This document shows, piece after piece, positions 1-12,330 of a DNA stretch of 64,000 nt. How positions within the stretch are numbered: position 1 is the stretch's first letter; the number at the start of each line of letters is the position of its first letter. The position numbers and the translations under genes were made by a program. The notes under the pieces were generated by a model. That model was not told where the DNA came from. It made no database searches and saw nothing but the letters and a program-made list of their open reading frames with translations. Source of the DNA: Puccinellia tenuiflora (lineage: Eukaryota; Streptophyta; Magnoliopsida; Poales; Poaceae); contig QRDG01000413.1 in the NCBI GenBank assembly GCA_012064385.1, forward strand, positions 558,001 to 622,000, read 5' to 3'.

Positions 1-3000
1 GGAGCTTGTCTTCGGTAATATTATCCGTTATGCTCCTCATCACCTGTTTATCATATAATACAAGAAGAATAGGAAATTGTTTTCAGCATGGGGATTTGGT
101 TGGGGAAATCGAAAAGAGAGGAAGGAAAGTGCCTTTCTGTAAGTATTGATATCATTAGGAGTTGATTTATCTGCTCGGATGCGCATGCAGAACCAGCAGT
201 CCCCCTGCTTATTCCAAGAGCACTCAACGATTTTTCCCGATATCGAACATGGATCCACATCATCTGCACATCACCCATACTTAGTAGTAGGAAACCAAAT
301 TACAGCTAAATTCTCTGTTTCGACAACATCAGGAAATAACCATGGCAACGCAACTCCCTTCTCTCGAGTTCCAAAGACAAGTTACTGAAATGGCATACTA
401 TTGCATCTAATAATAGTACAAAACCATGAAACCTAGGTGGCAGAATCCATTTAAAGACAACATACAACAGCCATGGCTAAAAGACTCAAAAATTACCAGG
501 TACTCCGTATGTCAGGAATGAAACAGTTTACAGTTACTCTTGTCCTAAGGAATAGTAGTTGAATAAAAGTACATCCTTACCAGAAAATACCACCCGGGTA
601 CCATCCATAAGTTTCTTTTTGCCTCTCTCGTAGAGAAAAATCAGCTGACGGTTTTCACTACCAGTCTGCAGCATTTGGAAATTACAACAATGAAAAATGG
701 GAAGCAAACCTCACAAATACCCTGAAGTAGCTCCTATTTTAGTATTTAACATTCAAGAAAACAAGCATACAAACCTCAAACAAGAAGTCAACTGAATTCA
801 TCTCTGGGTACTTCCATTTTAAAAGACCTTCATGTGTACGATTCACATATGGATCATCCCAGCCCTATATTACAAATAACTTGAAATGCATCAACATGGA
901 GGGATTAAAAAAAGCTGCATGGAGGCAGCTTTAGCTAGACTTTCTCAAGTGATAAAAGAAAGTTCAGTTTAGCTAATATGTTATTAATGACAGTTTAGTC
1001 AAAAACAATATATAGTGTCTTGTTATGGAAATCAGAGTTAGGGTCATGAATGAAGTGTAATCCTAACTGCATTGCGTTAGCATGCTTTAGGGCGAGATTT
1101 ATATGGATGATAAAGGATGACTGCTCTCACTAGAGATCGACTCATTCTTTCATGGGAAACCTTATTGTTATGTAGAAACCTAAACTTGAAACACAACCAC
1201 TTGTAGTACCAATTCAGCAATAAAGGCAGGATAACCAGTCAACCACAGACCCACCCAGTCATAATTCAGATCAACATTACTTCTTACTAGTTTTCAGAAA
1301 AAGAGGACATAGCATAATATATATAGGAGAATCTAGAAATAGTTCTTAATTTACAATACATAGGTACATAGATTTGTATGTAATTTTTTTTTTTTTTTTT
1401 TGGGACTGGCTTATAGCTTCGGTACTGTGCACTGTGACAATCATGTATCTAAAGTCAGAAACAAAAGGACCACCCTACCTGAAATATAAGTCCATCAGAT
1501 TCATGTGAAAGTGCTGGAATAAATTCCTTGAGTAATTTTTTCACTGTGGAGAGCAGCCAAAAATCCTTTCTCCTTACCTGATAAAAGCCACATATTATGA
1601 ACCTGCTTATGGTTATACTGAACATTGTACCACAATGAAATAAATAAAATAATACATCTAGATTTAGGTACCGAAAAAAGCTCCAGGTCATATCTGTATG
1701 ATGGATTGACTTTCAGACCAGTTTCAAACTGCTTTCTCTCATAGATGCGTGGACGAATTATTTCATCCTCGAGTAGTTTCCACCTGTCAGAAAAGGGCAA
1801 CTGCATCCAGCGATTAAATAAAAAGGCAGCCACTACAGAGTAATGCAACGCTTAAACCATTTAACTCTCCGGAATCATCATCTATCCATATATCTATAAC
1901 TACACAAAAGATATCTGCTCAGTGATTATTTCAGAAATTAAGACATTGCTTTTATCAATCAAAATAATACATATACTGAACTTGTAGTGTTTTATACTTT
2001 ATTATTATCTCAACGACAACGGGTTCCATACAAGGTCAGTAAGATCAGTCTCTGGTACACATATCAATAGCCCCAAAATGGATGAAACACCAAAAACAAC
2101 CATGTATAGTTGTATACACATATCATCAATTGAGACTTAAATTAATGATAACAGATTTGAAGTTTCTACCTTGACTTTGGAGGAGAAGTTAAGTGCCATT
2201 AGATCATACGCCAAGTACCTCCGCTTCAATCCACCATCTGGTATGGTGTCAACAACCATTTCTCCATCGATCAATGTAAAGTTGTGGAAACTCTTGAATT
2301 AGGAAAACAGAAGTGGAGTCATAATTCTGCTGCGCTATGATGAAAAAAAAAATGCACTACGCATGTTTCCAAACTAAAAAGGAGGCCTTACATCGTTAAC
2401 ATTCCTAATGGGAAAACGCATCTGAACTCTTCTAAAGCAGAAGTTCCGATCTATTAAGAAACAGCCATCCCGCATTATAAGCATCATGTACCGTGTTCCA
2501 TCAGCTTTCCATGTAGCATAATAGTATCTTTGTCTCAGAAGTTGCAGGTTCTCGCTTTTGACATACAAAAGAACATGGGTTAGAGGAGGGGGAGGGGGGG
2601 AGGGGGAGGGGGGGCAGAAGGCCAAAACAGAACCAACAACAGTATAATTGCATTATTTATTAAAGTACGGCACACTCACATGTTATTTTCTAATTAAAGA
2701 ATGACTGATTCAGTTCAAATGAGCTCAAACTAGCTGATGGCGGACCAACCTTTCTTTTCATTATACTTCCATGTAGACACATAATTTAATCGCTTCTCGA
2801 TTATTTTTACTATCAATCAGAAAAAAACGCGGCAAACTAGTTGGCCATAACAGTATAGCACAGAAGGAAAGAAAGAAAGAAAGAAAGAAGACAATTGTAA
2901 GACCTAAAGTTCAGTGCTTAGGGGGGATATTACATTAAGCATGAACAAACCCAGATAGACCCCTAATTAATAAAGCTGCACCTCACCATAAAGCATTGTG

Positions 3001-6000
3001 TTCTTCAATGAAACGGGCACTTTCTTGAATGCTGCCAAATATGCTATTAAGATGTGCACCAAAAATGGCAACATTAAAAATTGGAAAATGCAGTAGAATG
3101 TGTCAACGATACGGTATCACAGGAGGAATAGTCTTCGCCATGGAGAAAGTACTACTTGGGGCAGCAAAAGGAGGTGGATAGGCATCTAAGGATTTGGGGG
3201 CATATGAAGTAAAGGTTTCCAGCACAGGATGAGTGTGGAACGAGAAGGTTAGGCAAGTAAGCATCATGGCCTTGGATCAAGAGGAGGAACTGAAAAAAGG
3301 TTTAACCGTTGGGTGGGTAGGCGACGGAGAACAGCAGATATGACATAAGATAGTAAGAACACACAATGGAGAGTAGGAGGAACTGATGAGAAACGCTAGG
3401 TACTTATGCAAATTTTACCCAAAGATATGAGGCTGCAGTACTCTCCATGCTCGAGTGAAAGGTTGGAGTTGGTCCCCTACTCTAATTATGTTTATCCTTT
3501 CTTCTAGCTTCATCCACCATTTCTTGTTAAACAAAGTATTAGAGGCTTAAAATTTACAGATACATTGTGGTTAAATGACATTAGCATGTGCGTTATTTTA
3601 GGGCTTGCATGCCCTGTTGAACGTTCTCTGTGTATAAACAAACAATTGCACTGTAGTGTATATTATCTATTTGGCACATCAACCATACTTGACTGCGGGA
3701 ACATTTACTCATTTCCTCAAACTATGCCTCGATCGTCAAATTAAATCCGGTCAACTGATCCCGGGTCAAATTTGTTAAATGAGAGGCAAGAAATGGAGAG
3801 TGGAACTAATATATCTAGACTTGGCGAACTGAAATAAACAGAAGATACAGCTCAAGGACCAAAATGAACATTATGGTTGTTCAGGGCATATAAAATATTG
3901 TTCTATGAACCTTAAAAGAAGAGTGTCAGTCTACTGTGTTACTACATCAATTTAAAAAAATATAGAAGAATGTCACTAGGTTATTTAGTACTCTCTCCAG
4001 TTCACAAATAAGTGATATTTTGGACATCCATAGTCTTCAAGATGCAACTTTACCACTACTTTCCACTATAGTAGTATATGTATACAAAACACGAAAATTG
4101 TAATATTCTGAATATATCAAGACAGATCGATATAATTTAAGTTTCAAATCTTAATTTTAAAATGATATTGGCGGTCAAAGATCTAAAGTTTGACTAAAGG
4201 CAAATCTTAATTTTAAAATGATATTGGCGGTCAAAGATCTAAAGTTTGACTAAGGCATGTCCAAAACACCACCTGTTGTGAACTGGAGGACCATGAGGTA
4301 AATACCGAGTCTTATTGTTTGATAAAATAACAGCAGCTGCTGCATTGAGATTGGAGTCTTGAGAGTTGACAACAATATTCCATCTAAGCAAGATGGTCAA
4401 TGCAAACTAAGACAACTTCAACAGCCATCGCCTAGACACATTCTTCCTTATGTGGCCATCATCGTTACAGATTTACTTATAAAATTATTCCGAGGGCAAA
4501 CATGCACTCCCTTAGTTAGGCATTAATGCCACATTGTCACTATGCATATGGCACATTGCCTTGTACAAACTGCATAGAAATATTGTGACGCCAACAAAGT
4601 AGGACAAACTTATTTAAAACGTAGGTTCTCCAGTGTATGCATGATTGTATATAGAATAGAAAGGAGCTAATACCTAAATTTGGAATACATGTCTGCCTTA
4701 TTAATTCTGTACTCATCTCTAGTACTACAATGATTTAGCATAGTAGGGGTATTTGGTGAGAAATATTGCATAAGAAAACATGTATTTTTTAAACAAAACC
4801 ACTTTAGCACAAACAGCATCTAAAGTACACTGAGTGATACCTGTTAAGAGAAACTGGATGAGATCCTGGAAATTGAGCATTGGCTCTACCCTGGTAAGCA
4901 AAAGGGTAACAGCACATTGTAAGAACAATGCTCTTCTGGGCACAAAGATTACACAGGGATAGTGTGGTGCGTTCGAAATAAAGGGATAACTAAGCTATAA
5001 AAAAGAATACCGACGAAAACAAGCCAGTGGAGCATAATGGATATGCAAATATAACACAATCTTCCATAATGATCTCCAACACCAGCAAAAATGTTTTCAT
5101 ATTCACACCCACTCATGGAAGCCATAACCACTAATAAATTAAATTGGGTGTTTCTAGATTGCAGGGAATACTTTGTAAACTGGTTTGAGAAAATGGTATA
5201 GTGATCCTATAATCAACATAGCAGTCTATGAGTACAAAGTGACAAAATAAAACTACCCAAATAAAAATGCTGCTAAATTTTCTATGACATACTACAAAGG
5301 AAACTAGGTCATCCAACGGATTTTGGGGTGGGGAAGACTGAGGAACATGTGAAAGATGCGGAAATTCACTTTGGATCCCGAGCTCACATGCTCCTGTCCA
5401 AATAGAAAAATCAAAAAAAAAAGTAAAACTTTTCGAAAAATTCTGAAAATTTTTGGTCATTAACATATACAAGTTTTGTACATACGTGCCAAATTTCGTG
5501 ATGAAATGACATTTGTGCTGCTCTGTGCAAAAAAAAATCAGTGGCCAAATTGGGATTTGAAAAATATCTTTTCAGAGCACTGACTTCGTTTTTTTTTTGC
5601 AGAGCAGAAAAAATGTCATTTCATCGCGCAATTTGGCACGTATGTAGAAACCTTGTATATGGTCATCACAAAAAAATCATAATTTTTTTAAATGTTTCAC
5701 TATCTTTTTGGATTTTTTATTTGGGCAGGAGCATGTGAGCTCGGGAGCCAAAACAGCCCTCCCAGATGTAAGATGTGGCTAAGAACAAAGGAAAGATTAA
5801 CAACTTACACTGGGCACAAAATCAAGCAACCTAAAACATATGCCACGCAAGATATCTTGCTGGTCAAAAGGTACAGGATCCCCTAAGACATCATCATTAG
5901 TAATGGTCTTATCATCTGCAGGATCCTACAATATGAACAAAAGTTTTGAGAATCATTAACAATATAAGAAAGTAAACGGAATCTTATCAGGTTTACATTT

Positions 6001-9000
6001 TCATATTTTGAAGTTCGACAAAACCATAATAAAAAATCCAAAAACACTATCCATTGATTGAGCAATTAATACTCAGAGTAGAACCCTGGACCTATCTAGT
6101 TATAAAAAGATAAGAGATTCATAAAGAAACGACATATGAGAGGGCAAGTAGGTGTAAATTCAAAATTCAATGTGACTCATACAAATTTTGTTTCTAAGCT
6201 TACAAAAATATGAACAGATGTTGGTGGATATAGGGGGAAAGGTATTATGTCACTCCGTAAATTTCAAGTAAAAAACAAACAGTATAGTGAAGGGATTTAC
6301 TATCCCCGGAATACAATCAAAGTTTTCTTAAATTTTTGCCAAAATCATGTTCTGTATCAACAACGGTTTTGACAAACTTGAAATTTTGTATGCAAAGTTC
6401 ATAGTACTTTACATTGAAATGCTAGTTTATACTTACTACATACGCTCCACATGCAATTATTCTTTTGGAACAAATCAATTTGCTCGTGGTTGTCAAATCA
6501 TCATATTGAAATGTTGAAATGGGTCATGCCTACACATCCAGGTGGCAGCAAGAGAACTTTACAAAAATGTACTGGAAGAAACACCTACTGGTGATGGTGC
6601 AGGCTCGCCATTGTCATCATCGTCATCCTGCTTAGCTTCACCATTCAAATCAAGATCAGAAGGCCTTTTCCATTCTGGTGTCGGTGGACATGTGATACTT
6701 TCAGGAATTTCATGATAAAATGAATACAGTGCCTGAATGTAGTCAGCCTTATATATTCCTGGAGGCCGCCTTTGAGCAAATATATTTAACGCCTAGCACA
6801 CAAAAAAACTTCAGCAAAGGAAAAAAAGAAATATTACAACAAATGAAATTCGAAGCACAGGTTGTCTCACCTCAGTAACACTAGAGAGTTGTGTGCGCAT
6901 TAGGTAATGAACAATCATAAAACCAGTACGATTATGCCCATGAGTACAGTGTACAAGAACGTACTTGGGATTTCTTGATGACTTTTGGCGCTCATTAAAC
7001 GCCAACACCTACAGTTTAGCACAGATAGCTTGATCAGCTAGATTATTTAAAGGATATTTTCTGTAATTAGGTTAGCAGTATTCTGATATACGTGCTTTCC
7101 AACTGGAGATACAAGTGTAAATACTGAGTGTAGCCAGGCAAAAATTTGTTTAACTATGGATACCCAAAAAATATAGAATAATATAATTCATGGATATGAC
7201 CGTAGAAGATCTCAGGGGAAAACATGTTTTCCATGTATACATATGATAGTAAAGTATAAACCATATGAAGCAACATAGAGCCAGAACAATACACCACTTA
7301 TGGCATTTCACAACAATACATATGATACAGTCGATCTGGAATGTTGAATAATTAGGCATGGTATTGGTATCGTTACTGTTTGATTAAACTTTGACTCTTC
7401 TCGTAGTTAACCAGTTAACCTACCTTTGCAATAAGTCTGCTACAGATGCATGAGCAACACTAACTATCTAGTAATACACATAGGCAACATTTGCAGCTAT
7501 AAAGTTCTTATAGTATAGAGCACCATGTTTGTCCTGATCGGAAAACACGGTCAATATCTATTTAAAACCTTGATATGCTCAGCAGCTTTTTCCCAGCATT
7601 CTATTAGTAAGCCACAAGAGAAAATTATTTTGACACCAAAGAAATTAGAAGCTTTGAAATTTACACACTCATGGCTAACAAATCCGAAAGGAATATCCAA
7701 AATATTATGGCAAGGTACCAAAATAGAAATCTAGGTTACCTCATACACAAAAGTATTAACAGATTCATTTTCTGGTACAGCATCTCTTCCCCTGCAGGCA
7801 ATCTGAAATGAAAAAAAATCTCATGGGAAAAAAGCCTATTAATGCTGGAATATACATATTACTACCTAAACTGAGGTCTCATTCTCTCACCTTGACATGT
7901 TTAGTACCTTGCTTCGTCCATTCTGATGCCGAATAGTACCGGGAGGTATTTGTCAAGTCAATCACCAAACCTATCTGATAAAAATGCGGGGAAACAAAAG
8001 TTAACACAGGCAAATCGCTATAATGCGTTCAAATTGATCAATCAAATACACATTCTAGATTGTAGAGCTCTCTTCAATAACAAATAGGAAAGGAGACAAT
8101 AAGTTCAAGAGTCCAAGTATATCGATTGAGGATTGAGAGAAGGTAGCAACAACGACAATCATAAGTAAAAATAGAGCATGGAAAAAGAATATTCTGTCTC
8201 ACAGAAACTTGATACAAATATGCATGGGTTCAAAGTAGAGACAAGACAACAGGAAAGAAACAAAGTAGTATTACAATATCCAGCCGTATAAATAATAAGA
8301 AATCGCACCCACATTATACACGTGTGGAAATTGACTAAAAACAGTACTTACGTCCCTGCCGGCCTTTCTTTGTTTATTAACAACTTGTTTGGAAGAATAT
8401 CTTTTTCCAGGAGGCACCGACTCGTTGAATGTTTCATCCAGCGGGACTTTAGATGGTATGATTTTATCTATTGGCAGACCAGATGCAGGGCAATCCAACC
8501 AACCTGACAATAATGATAATGTCAAAGGCAAGGATGCAAATATAAAAAATCTACTTAGTGCATGTATATAGTATGGTCTTAATTCAGTTAAGAACGGCAA
8601 ATAAGATTAGAAGAACAAGATGTGAACATGGGAAAAATCAATGGGATGCAAAAAAATATGACTTTTCAGCAGGAGAGGAGCTATGTGTTGGCCAACGTTG
8701 GCCATGCCTGTCCCCCTCTCAATGCAGCAATCTATTGAAGATAGTACTACATACTAAGGCTGATCTATGTCTAAAGAAAAAAATTAGCCCTCTCTTTCTA
8801 TGCAATTTTTTTCTCTCTTGATTGTTGGCCCACTTTCTAATTCCGATCAAGCTCCACCACCGCTTTTCAGGTACAACGCATACCTTGCGGTGTCTCTTTT
8901 ACTCGTTTGTATCCACCAATTTTGCTTTGGGTCATATGATCATTTCTTATTTGTTGCGGGCGTGGCCTTGGTCCATCATCTGGTTGATCCCTCTTTAACT

Positions 9001-10307
9001 TTCTGCGTCTTTCTTCACGTTCCTGCAAAATCCAGTAAGCACAACATAAAAAGGGGTACCAATAGAAGACCAGAAGTCTTAAAGAAATGATTTAATAATA
9101 ACTACAATCTATTATGCACCTTTTTACTTTTCTCTCTCTTTCACGTTTTGGTTTTATATTATGTTCCTGTTGGGTTTCATATCTAGCCTACCACAAACTT
9201 AACTTACTAATTTAGTAATAAAGAGAACCAGATGAAATTCTGAGATAATACATAGAGAACCACAGGCCACAGCCATATCCATGAGAACTACAGAAGCTAA
9301 AAGCATGAAAAACACAAGGACGTAGGACAGAAAGGATACCAAACCAAACCACCAATAAAAGTAACATCAAGAATAGTTATCTTCGAAATATACAGTAACA
9401 TGGTCCTTATATTGCCTAATATGCTGCTTAAAAGGTACTCCCTACGTATCAAAATATAAGATGTTTTAGCATTTCTCTTTCCATCCGTATCTAGACATGT
9501 TTTAGTGCAAACATGTCTAGATACGGATGGAAAGAGAAATGCTAAAACATCTTATATTTTGATACGGAGGGAGTAGTAACCAAGTTACAAATGACAAAGT
9601 CCAAAACCATGCCTTCAACTTAAGGATGTTAGAAGTAATCTTGTCATATCTATGCATGAAGCTTTTGGTAGATGCATGAAGTTTCTGGTAGGTCATGAAG
9701 TATCCAGGCTATGTAGGGAGAACTCTAGAATTAGGAATGTTCTAGAGTAAGATATTTAGGAGTAGTATGAAATATCTAGAGTTTGTAGAGTACTCTAGAA
9801 GTATGGTGTAGGGTTTGGATTGTGCCACACGGCAACAATCTAAAGAGTCATGTACAAGTATAAATAGGGGTACCACCCCTCCCATGTAACTAAGCTTGTG
9901 TGATATGTTGAGAAGACATATAGAGCTTCATATATTCCTGGTGTGAAGCACAAGTGCACAACCTTATTAGAAGGGAGCTAAGTGATTTAGCTCCTACAAA
10001 GGACCTTATCTAATGCTGCTAAATACACCATCTAGTATATTATATACTTACATGCATATCAAACTGTTGTGTACCATCATCACCAGTAAAACAGTAAATA
10101 CAAAAGGAATCAGCTGATGATACTAAGCCCCATCTATACAAGTGCATGTGTATGATACAGTTTATGCCAGGAAGGGATTTTATTTACCCTTCGCATTATC
10201 TCAACAGCAGACTCGATATGATCCTCATCCTGTGCAAAATCAACATCCACCGGCTCCTCATAAGTCTGGTCATCTTCCTCGGGCAATGGTGATGCATTCA
10301 AATCCAT
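1..10307 (-). CDS. mRNA capping enzyme, bifunctional (3' end beyond window)
   Basis: Nuclear enzyme that removes the 5' gamma-phosphate of nascent RNA and adds the GMP cap. Exons: 10307-10188, 9022-8884, 8503-8352, 7974-7891, 7802-7740, 7008-6871, 6792-6589, 5925-5809, 4890-4841, 2554-2392, 2292-2170, 1800-1672, 1577-1479, 864-775, 665-581, 263-133, 43-1; phases agree throughout (629 aa to exon 16). The start MDLNASP resembles plant homologues as I remember them. Residues about 130-240 form a Cys-phosphatase-type RNA triphosphatase with HCTHGHNRTG (Cys about 207). The guanylyltransferase shows the nucleotidyl Lys in WKADGTR (about 372), DGEMVVDT, SDGLIFQ and LLKWKYPEM. An acidic linker (QDDDDDNGE) separates the domains. 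Exon 9 joins exon 10 as Asn-Ser, where I recall Asn-Arg in Arabidopsis. The last intron starts with GC instead of GT. No frame lesion is seen, so it is probably functional. Confidence 0.95.
44..132 (-). other. GC-AG intron of the capping-enzyme gene
   Basis: Between exon 16 (ends AGAAAG) and exon 17 (starts GTGATGAGG) the 89-nt intron begins GCACTT and ends ACAG. Conserved protein sequence on both sides (NDINTYRK, then VMRSITDNITED) fixes the junction. No GT near the donor keeps the frame. Confidence 0.75.
2585..2613. repeat. G-run tract beside capping exon 10
   Basis: A run of five or more G tracts separated by single A bases lies about 30 nt upstream of the exon 10 acceptor (minus-strand sense). 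In the pre-mRNA it reads as CCCCTCC-type polypyrimidine, which suits the weak acceptor CAAAAG. The plus strand could form a G-quadruplex. Confidence 0.6.
3991..4297. mobile_element. Stowaway-like MITE with internal tandem duplication
   Basis: The left end CTCTCTCCAGTTCACAAA follows TA (3989-3990). Near 4276-4290 is the inverted TTGTGAACTGGAGG. The outermost right end is degraded, so that boundary is approximate. A 56-bp segment (4145-4200) is repeated directly at 4201-4255. It lies in the 2.3-kb intron between capping exons 10 and 9. Elsewhere in this intron (2555-3990) I see only a short GAAA microsatellite near 2868-2888. Confidence 0.6.
5345..5775. mobile_element. Foldback MITE in the capping intron
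   Basis: The two halves are inverted copies. GAGCTCACATGCTCCTG near 5379 pairs with CAGGAGCATGTGAGCTCGGG near 5726, and inner segments (CAGAGCAG and its inverse, TGGCACGTATGT and its inverse) pair too. It is an AT-rich hairpin with no coding potential, in the intron between exons 9 and 8. Superfamily and exact ends are uncertain. Confidence 0.65.
9438..9573. mobile_element. Stowaway MITE (copy 1)
   Basis: An almost perfect 136-bp hairpin with CTCCCT/AGGGAG ends and a TA target duplication on both sides (9436-9437 and 9574-9575). It lies in the intron between capping exons 1 and 2. It is close in sequence to the copies at 10508 and 22765. Confidence 0.92.
9627..9998. mobile_element. Solo LTR, 372 bp
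   Basis: It begins TGTTAGAAG, ends CTCCTACA and is flanked by identical 5-bp target duplications AAGGA (9622-9626 and 9999-10003). A TATA-like TATAAATAGG near 9860 fits an LTR promoter on the plus strand. No internal retrotransposon region or second LTR is present, so it probably arose by LTR-LTR recombination. Copia- or TRIM-like origin is a guess. Confidence 0.85.
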
Positions 10308-10507
10308 TGAGGACCCTTTAATGTATTTGTCTCTAGATAACTATTTCGAACTGACACCTAATAAGAGAAAAGGGCATATAGTGTTGAGATAACTATTTGG
10401 AACTGACAACTAATCAGTATAATATTCAGTACACGCAGTCATCTCCAAATAATAACTAATTTCAACCATAGTTCATGAGTGCAATACAGTGAAGCCACAA
10501 TCAAATA

Positions 10508-10666
10508 CTCCCTCCGTATCAAAATATAAGATGTTTTAGCATTTGGCTTTCCATCCGTATGTAACATGTTTTAGTGCAAGAATCATGTGAACCTTGCACT
10601 AAAACATGTCTAGATACGGATGGAAAGCCAAATGCCAAAACATCTTATATTTTGATACGGAGGGAG
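10508..10666. mobile_element. Stowaway MITE (copy 2)
   Basis: A 159-bp hairpin with ends CTCCCTCCGTATC/GATACGGAGGGAG and TA duplications at 10506-10507 and 10667-10668. It lies in the probable 5'UTR intron of the capping gene. Confidence 0.92.
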
Positions 10667-11573
10667 TAGTAAGTACCAACACACTGCAGCAATTTTGCAT
10701 AACATAATAATATAACTACCAAAGTTAGATCGGCTATAGAGGAAAATAAATAATCATGAATGAGTATATATTATCTTGTGCTTCATGAGAATTTTGAGTT
10801 TGTTCTTGTTCAAAGTGTAAGTGGCAATGTAAGGCATTAAGATGAATTTGCGGCATAAGTACAGTCCGGGGCCTAATAGTTACTCCGACGCAAAGAAGGC
10901 GGCACACTAAATACGCACATAAATGTTCAATACACCAAACTTCAAAAGTTCAAATATCAAATGAAAACATTAGAAGACCCCATGTAAGTTAATGTTGGCT
11001 TGCTGCGAAATATTAAATGTTTCTTGCAACACAACTAAATAAATTATTCATACCCAGGGAAGCGAAATATTGTTTATTTCGAATATACTAATGCATGATC
11101 TCGAAAACGAAGGAAAAATGTTCTTATGAAAAATCCACCCTACAAACACACAGTGATGCTTTGTGAGCCTACATAAGAGCACTCCAAGTGCACGTTGTTG
11201 AACAGCCTCACAAATTGTTGTTTGAATCTCAGAACAGATCGCAAGCACAATTTGTACCATTACTTCATGCTTAAATAAAAATAAAAACATCGGTTTAATT
11301 GTTTTGTGTTTAAGTGAAAAATAAACTTTATTTGATAACGTTAATTTGGGAGGTTGCCGTCATGTTCACTGCATCTTCATCTATATGCTTTGGTTGCATA
11401 TAGAAAATCAAGTATATCTTCACATGTTTAGGTGAAAAGTTGGTAAGACGCAGATCAAATTAGTACTCATTACATATACTAGGCATAGACTAGTGTTCAG
11501 CAACCCCAATGCTCGTTCTGCAAAGAATGAAACTCATTATCTGAAAAAGACAAAGAATAAAGGAATGTCAGAT

Positions 11574-11596
11574 CCCCCCCCCCCCCCCCCCCCCCC
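11574..11596. repeat. Poly-C run (23 C)
   Basis: An uninterrupted C run followed by an A run, with the short sequence AGGAATGTCAGATCC repeated on both sides. The true length may be uncertain because of sequencing error. Confidence 0.9.
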
Positions 11597-12090
11597 AAAA
11601 AAAAAGATAAAGGAATGTCAGATCCATCAAATCGGTCCACTATGGCACTGACATGTTTTCACGTTGCCAACAGACCTGCTTCCCTCCAACATGAAGATAT
11701 ACAAGTTGTTTACGTAAGTTCAACAAACAACTAGCATTATATTTTATGAAAGCTAATATATTTGACATGCTATTATGTGTGATAAGTTGTTCAGCATAAA
11801 CTACATGTGTCAGCCAAGGGGATTCAAAAAATTCTTAATTCTGTTTCTTGTGGATGTGTAGCCATCTCATCGCAATGGCAAAGCCAAACTCGCTAGGCAC
11901 TACAGGCCAGCACAATCCACTGCAGGGAGCCACCAAACCGGATATCCTAGCAACACAACACGACGGCATATATACACCATATTGATTCAACACCATCCCG
12001 ATGCAGATGCTGCGCGACAACTCAAATCAACAACACCTTGGAATGCGAGACGAGACAAGTCAACAAGCACAGAGAGGTCGCATCACGTAC

Positions 12091-12330
12091 CTTCTGCATA
12101 AGCAATTAAGGCGGGCTGGGCCTGGTGACGGAGGAGGATCTTCCAATGCTGGCGAGAAGGAAAGTAGATGAGCGGGGCATGGGAGATAGGGATTTGGGGA
12201 GTGATGTCGAGTTGGATTGGTTGGGAGGAGCTGCCACCGGAGAGGACGTGGAGGTGGAGGTGAGTTGGAGATGGAGGAGAGACGGGAGTGAGGAAGATAG
12301 CAAAGTGGCAACAACAATCTGAGCTGAGTC
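12091..12330 (-). other. Probable 5'UTR exon and promoter-proximal region of the capping gene
   Basis: Read on the minus strand this is a C/T-rich, CpG-containing leader ending GCAGAAG before a good donor (GTACGTGA, donor at 12090). The matching acceptor TTATTAG lies at 10358, giving 50 nt of untranslated leader (10357-10308) before the ATG. The UTR intron (10358-12090) carries a Stowaway MITE and a poly-C run. The start of transcription, near 12.3 kb, is a guess. Confidence 0.5.
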
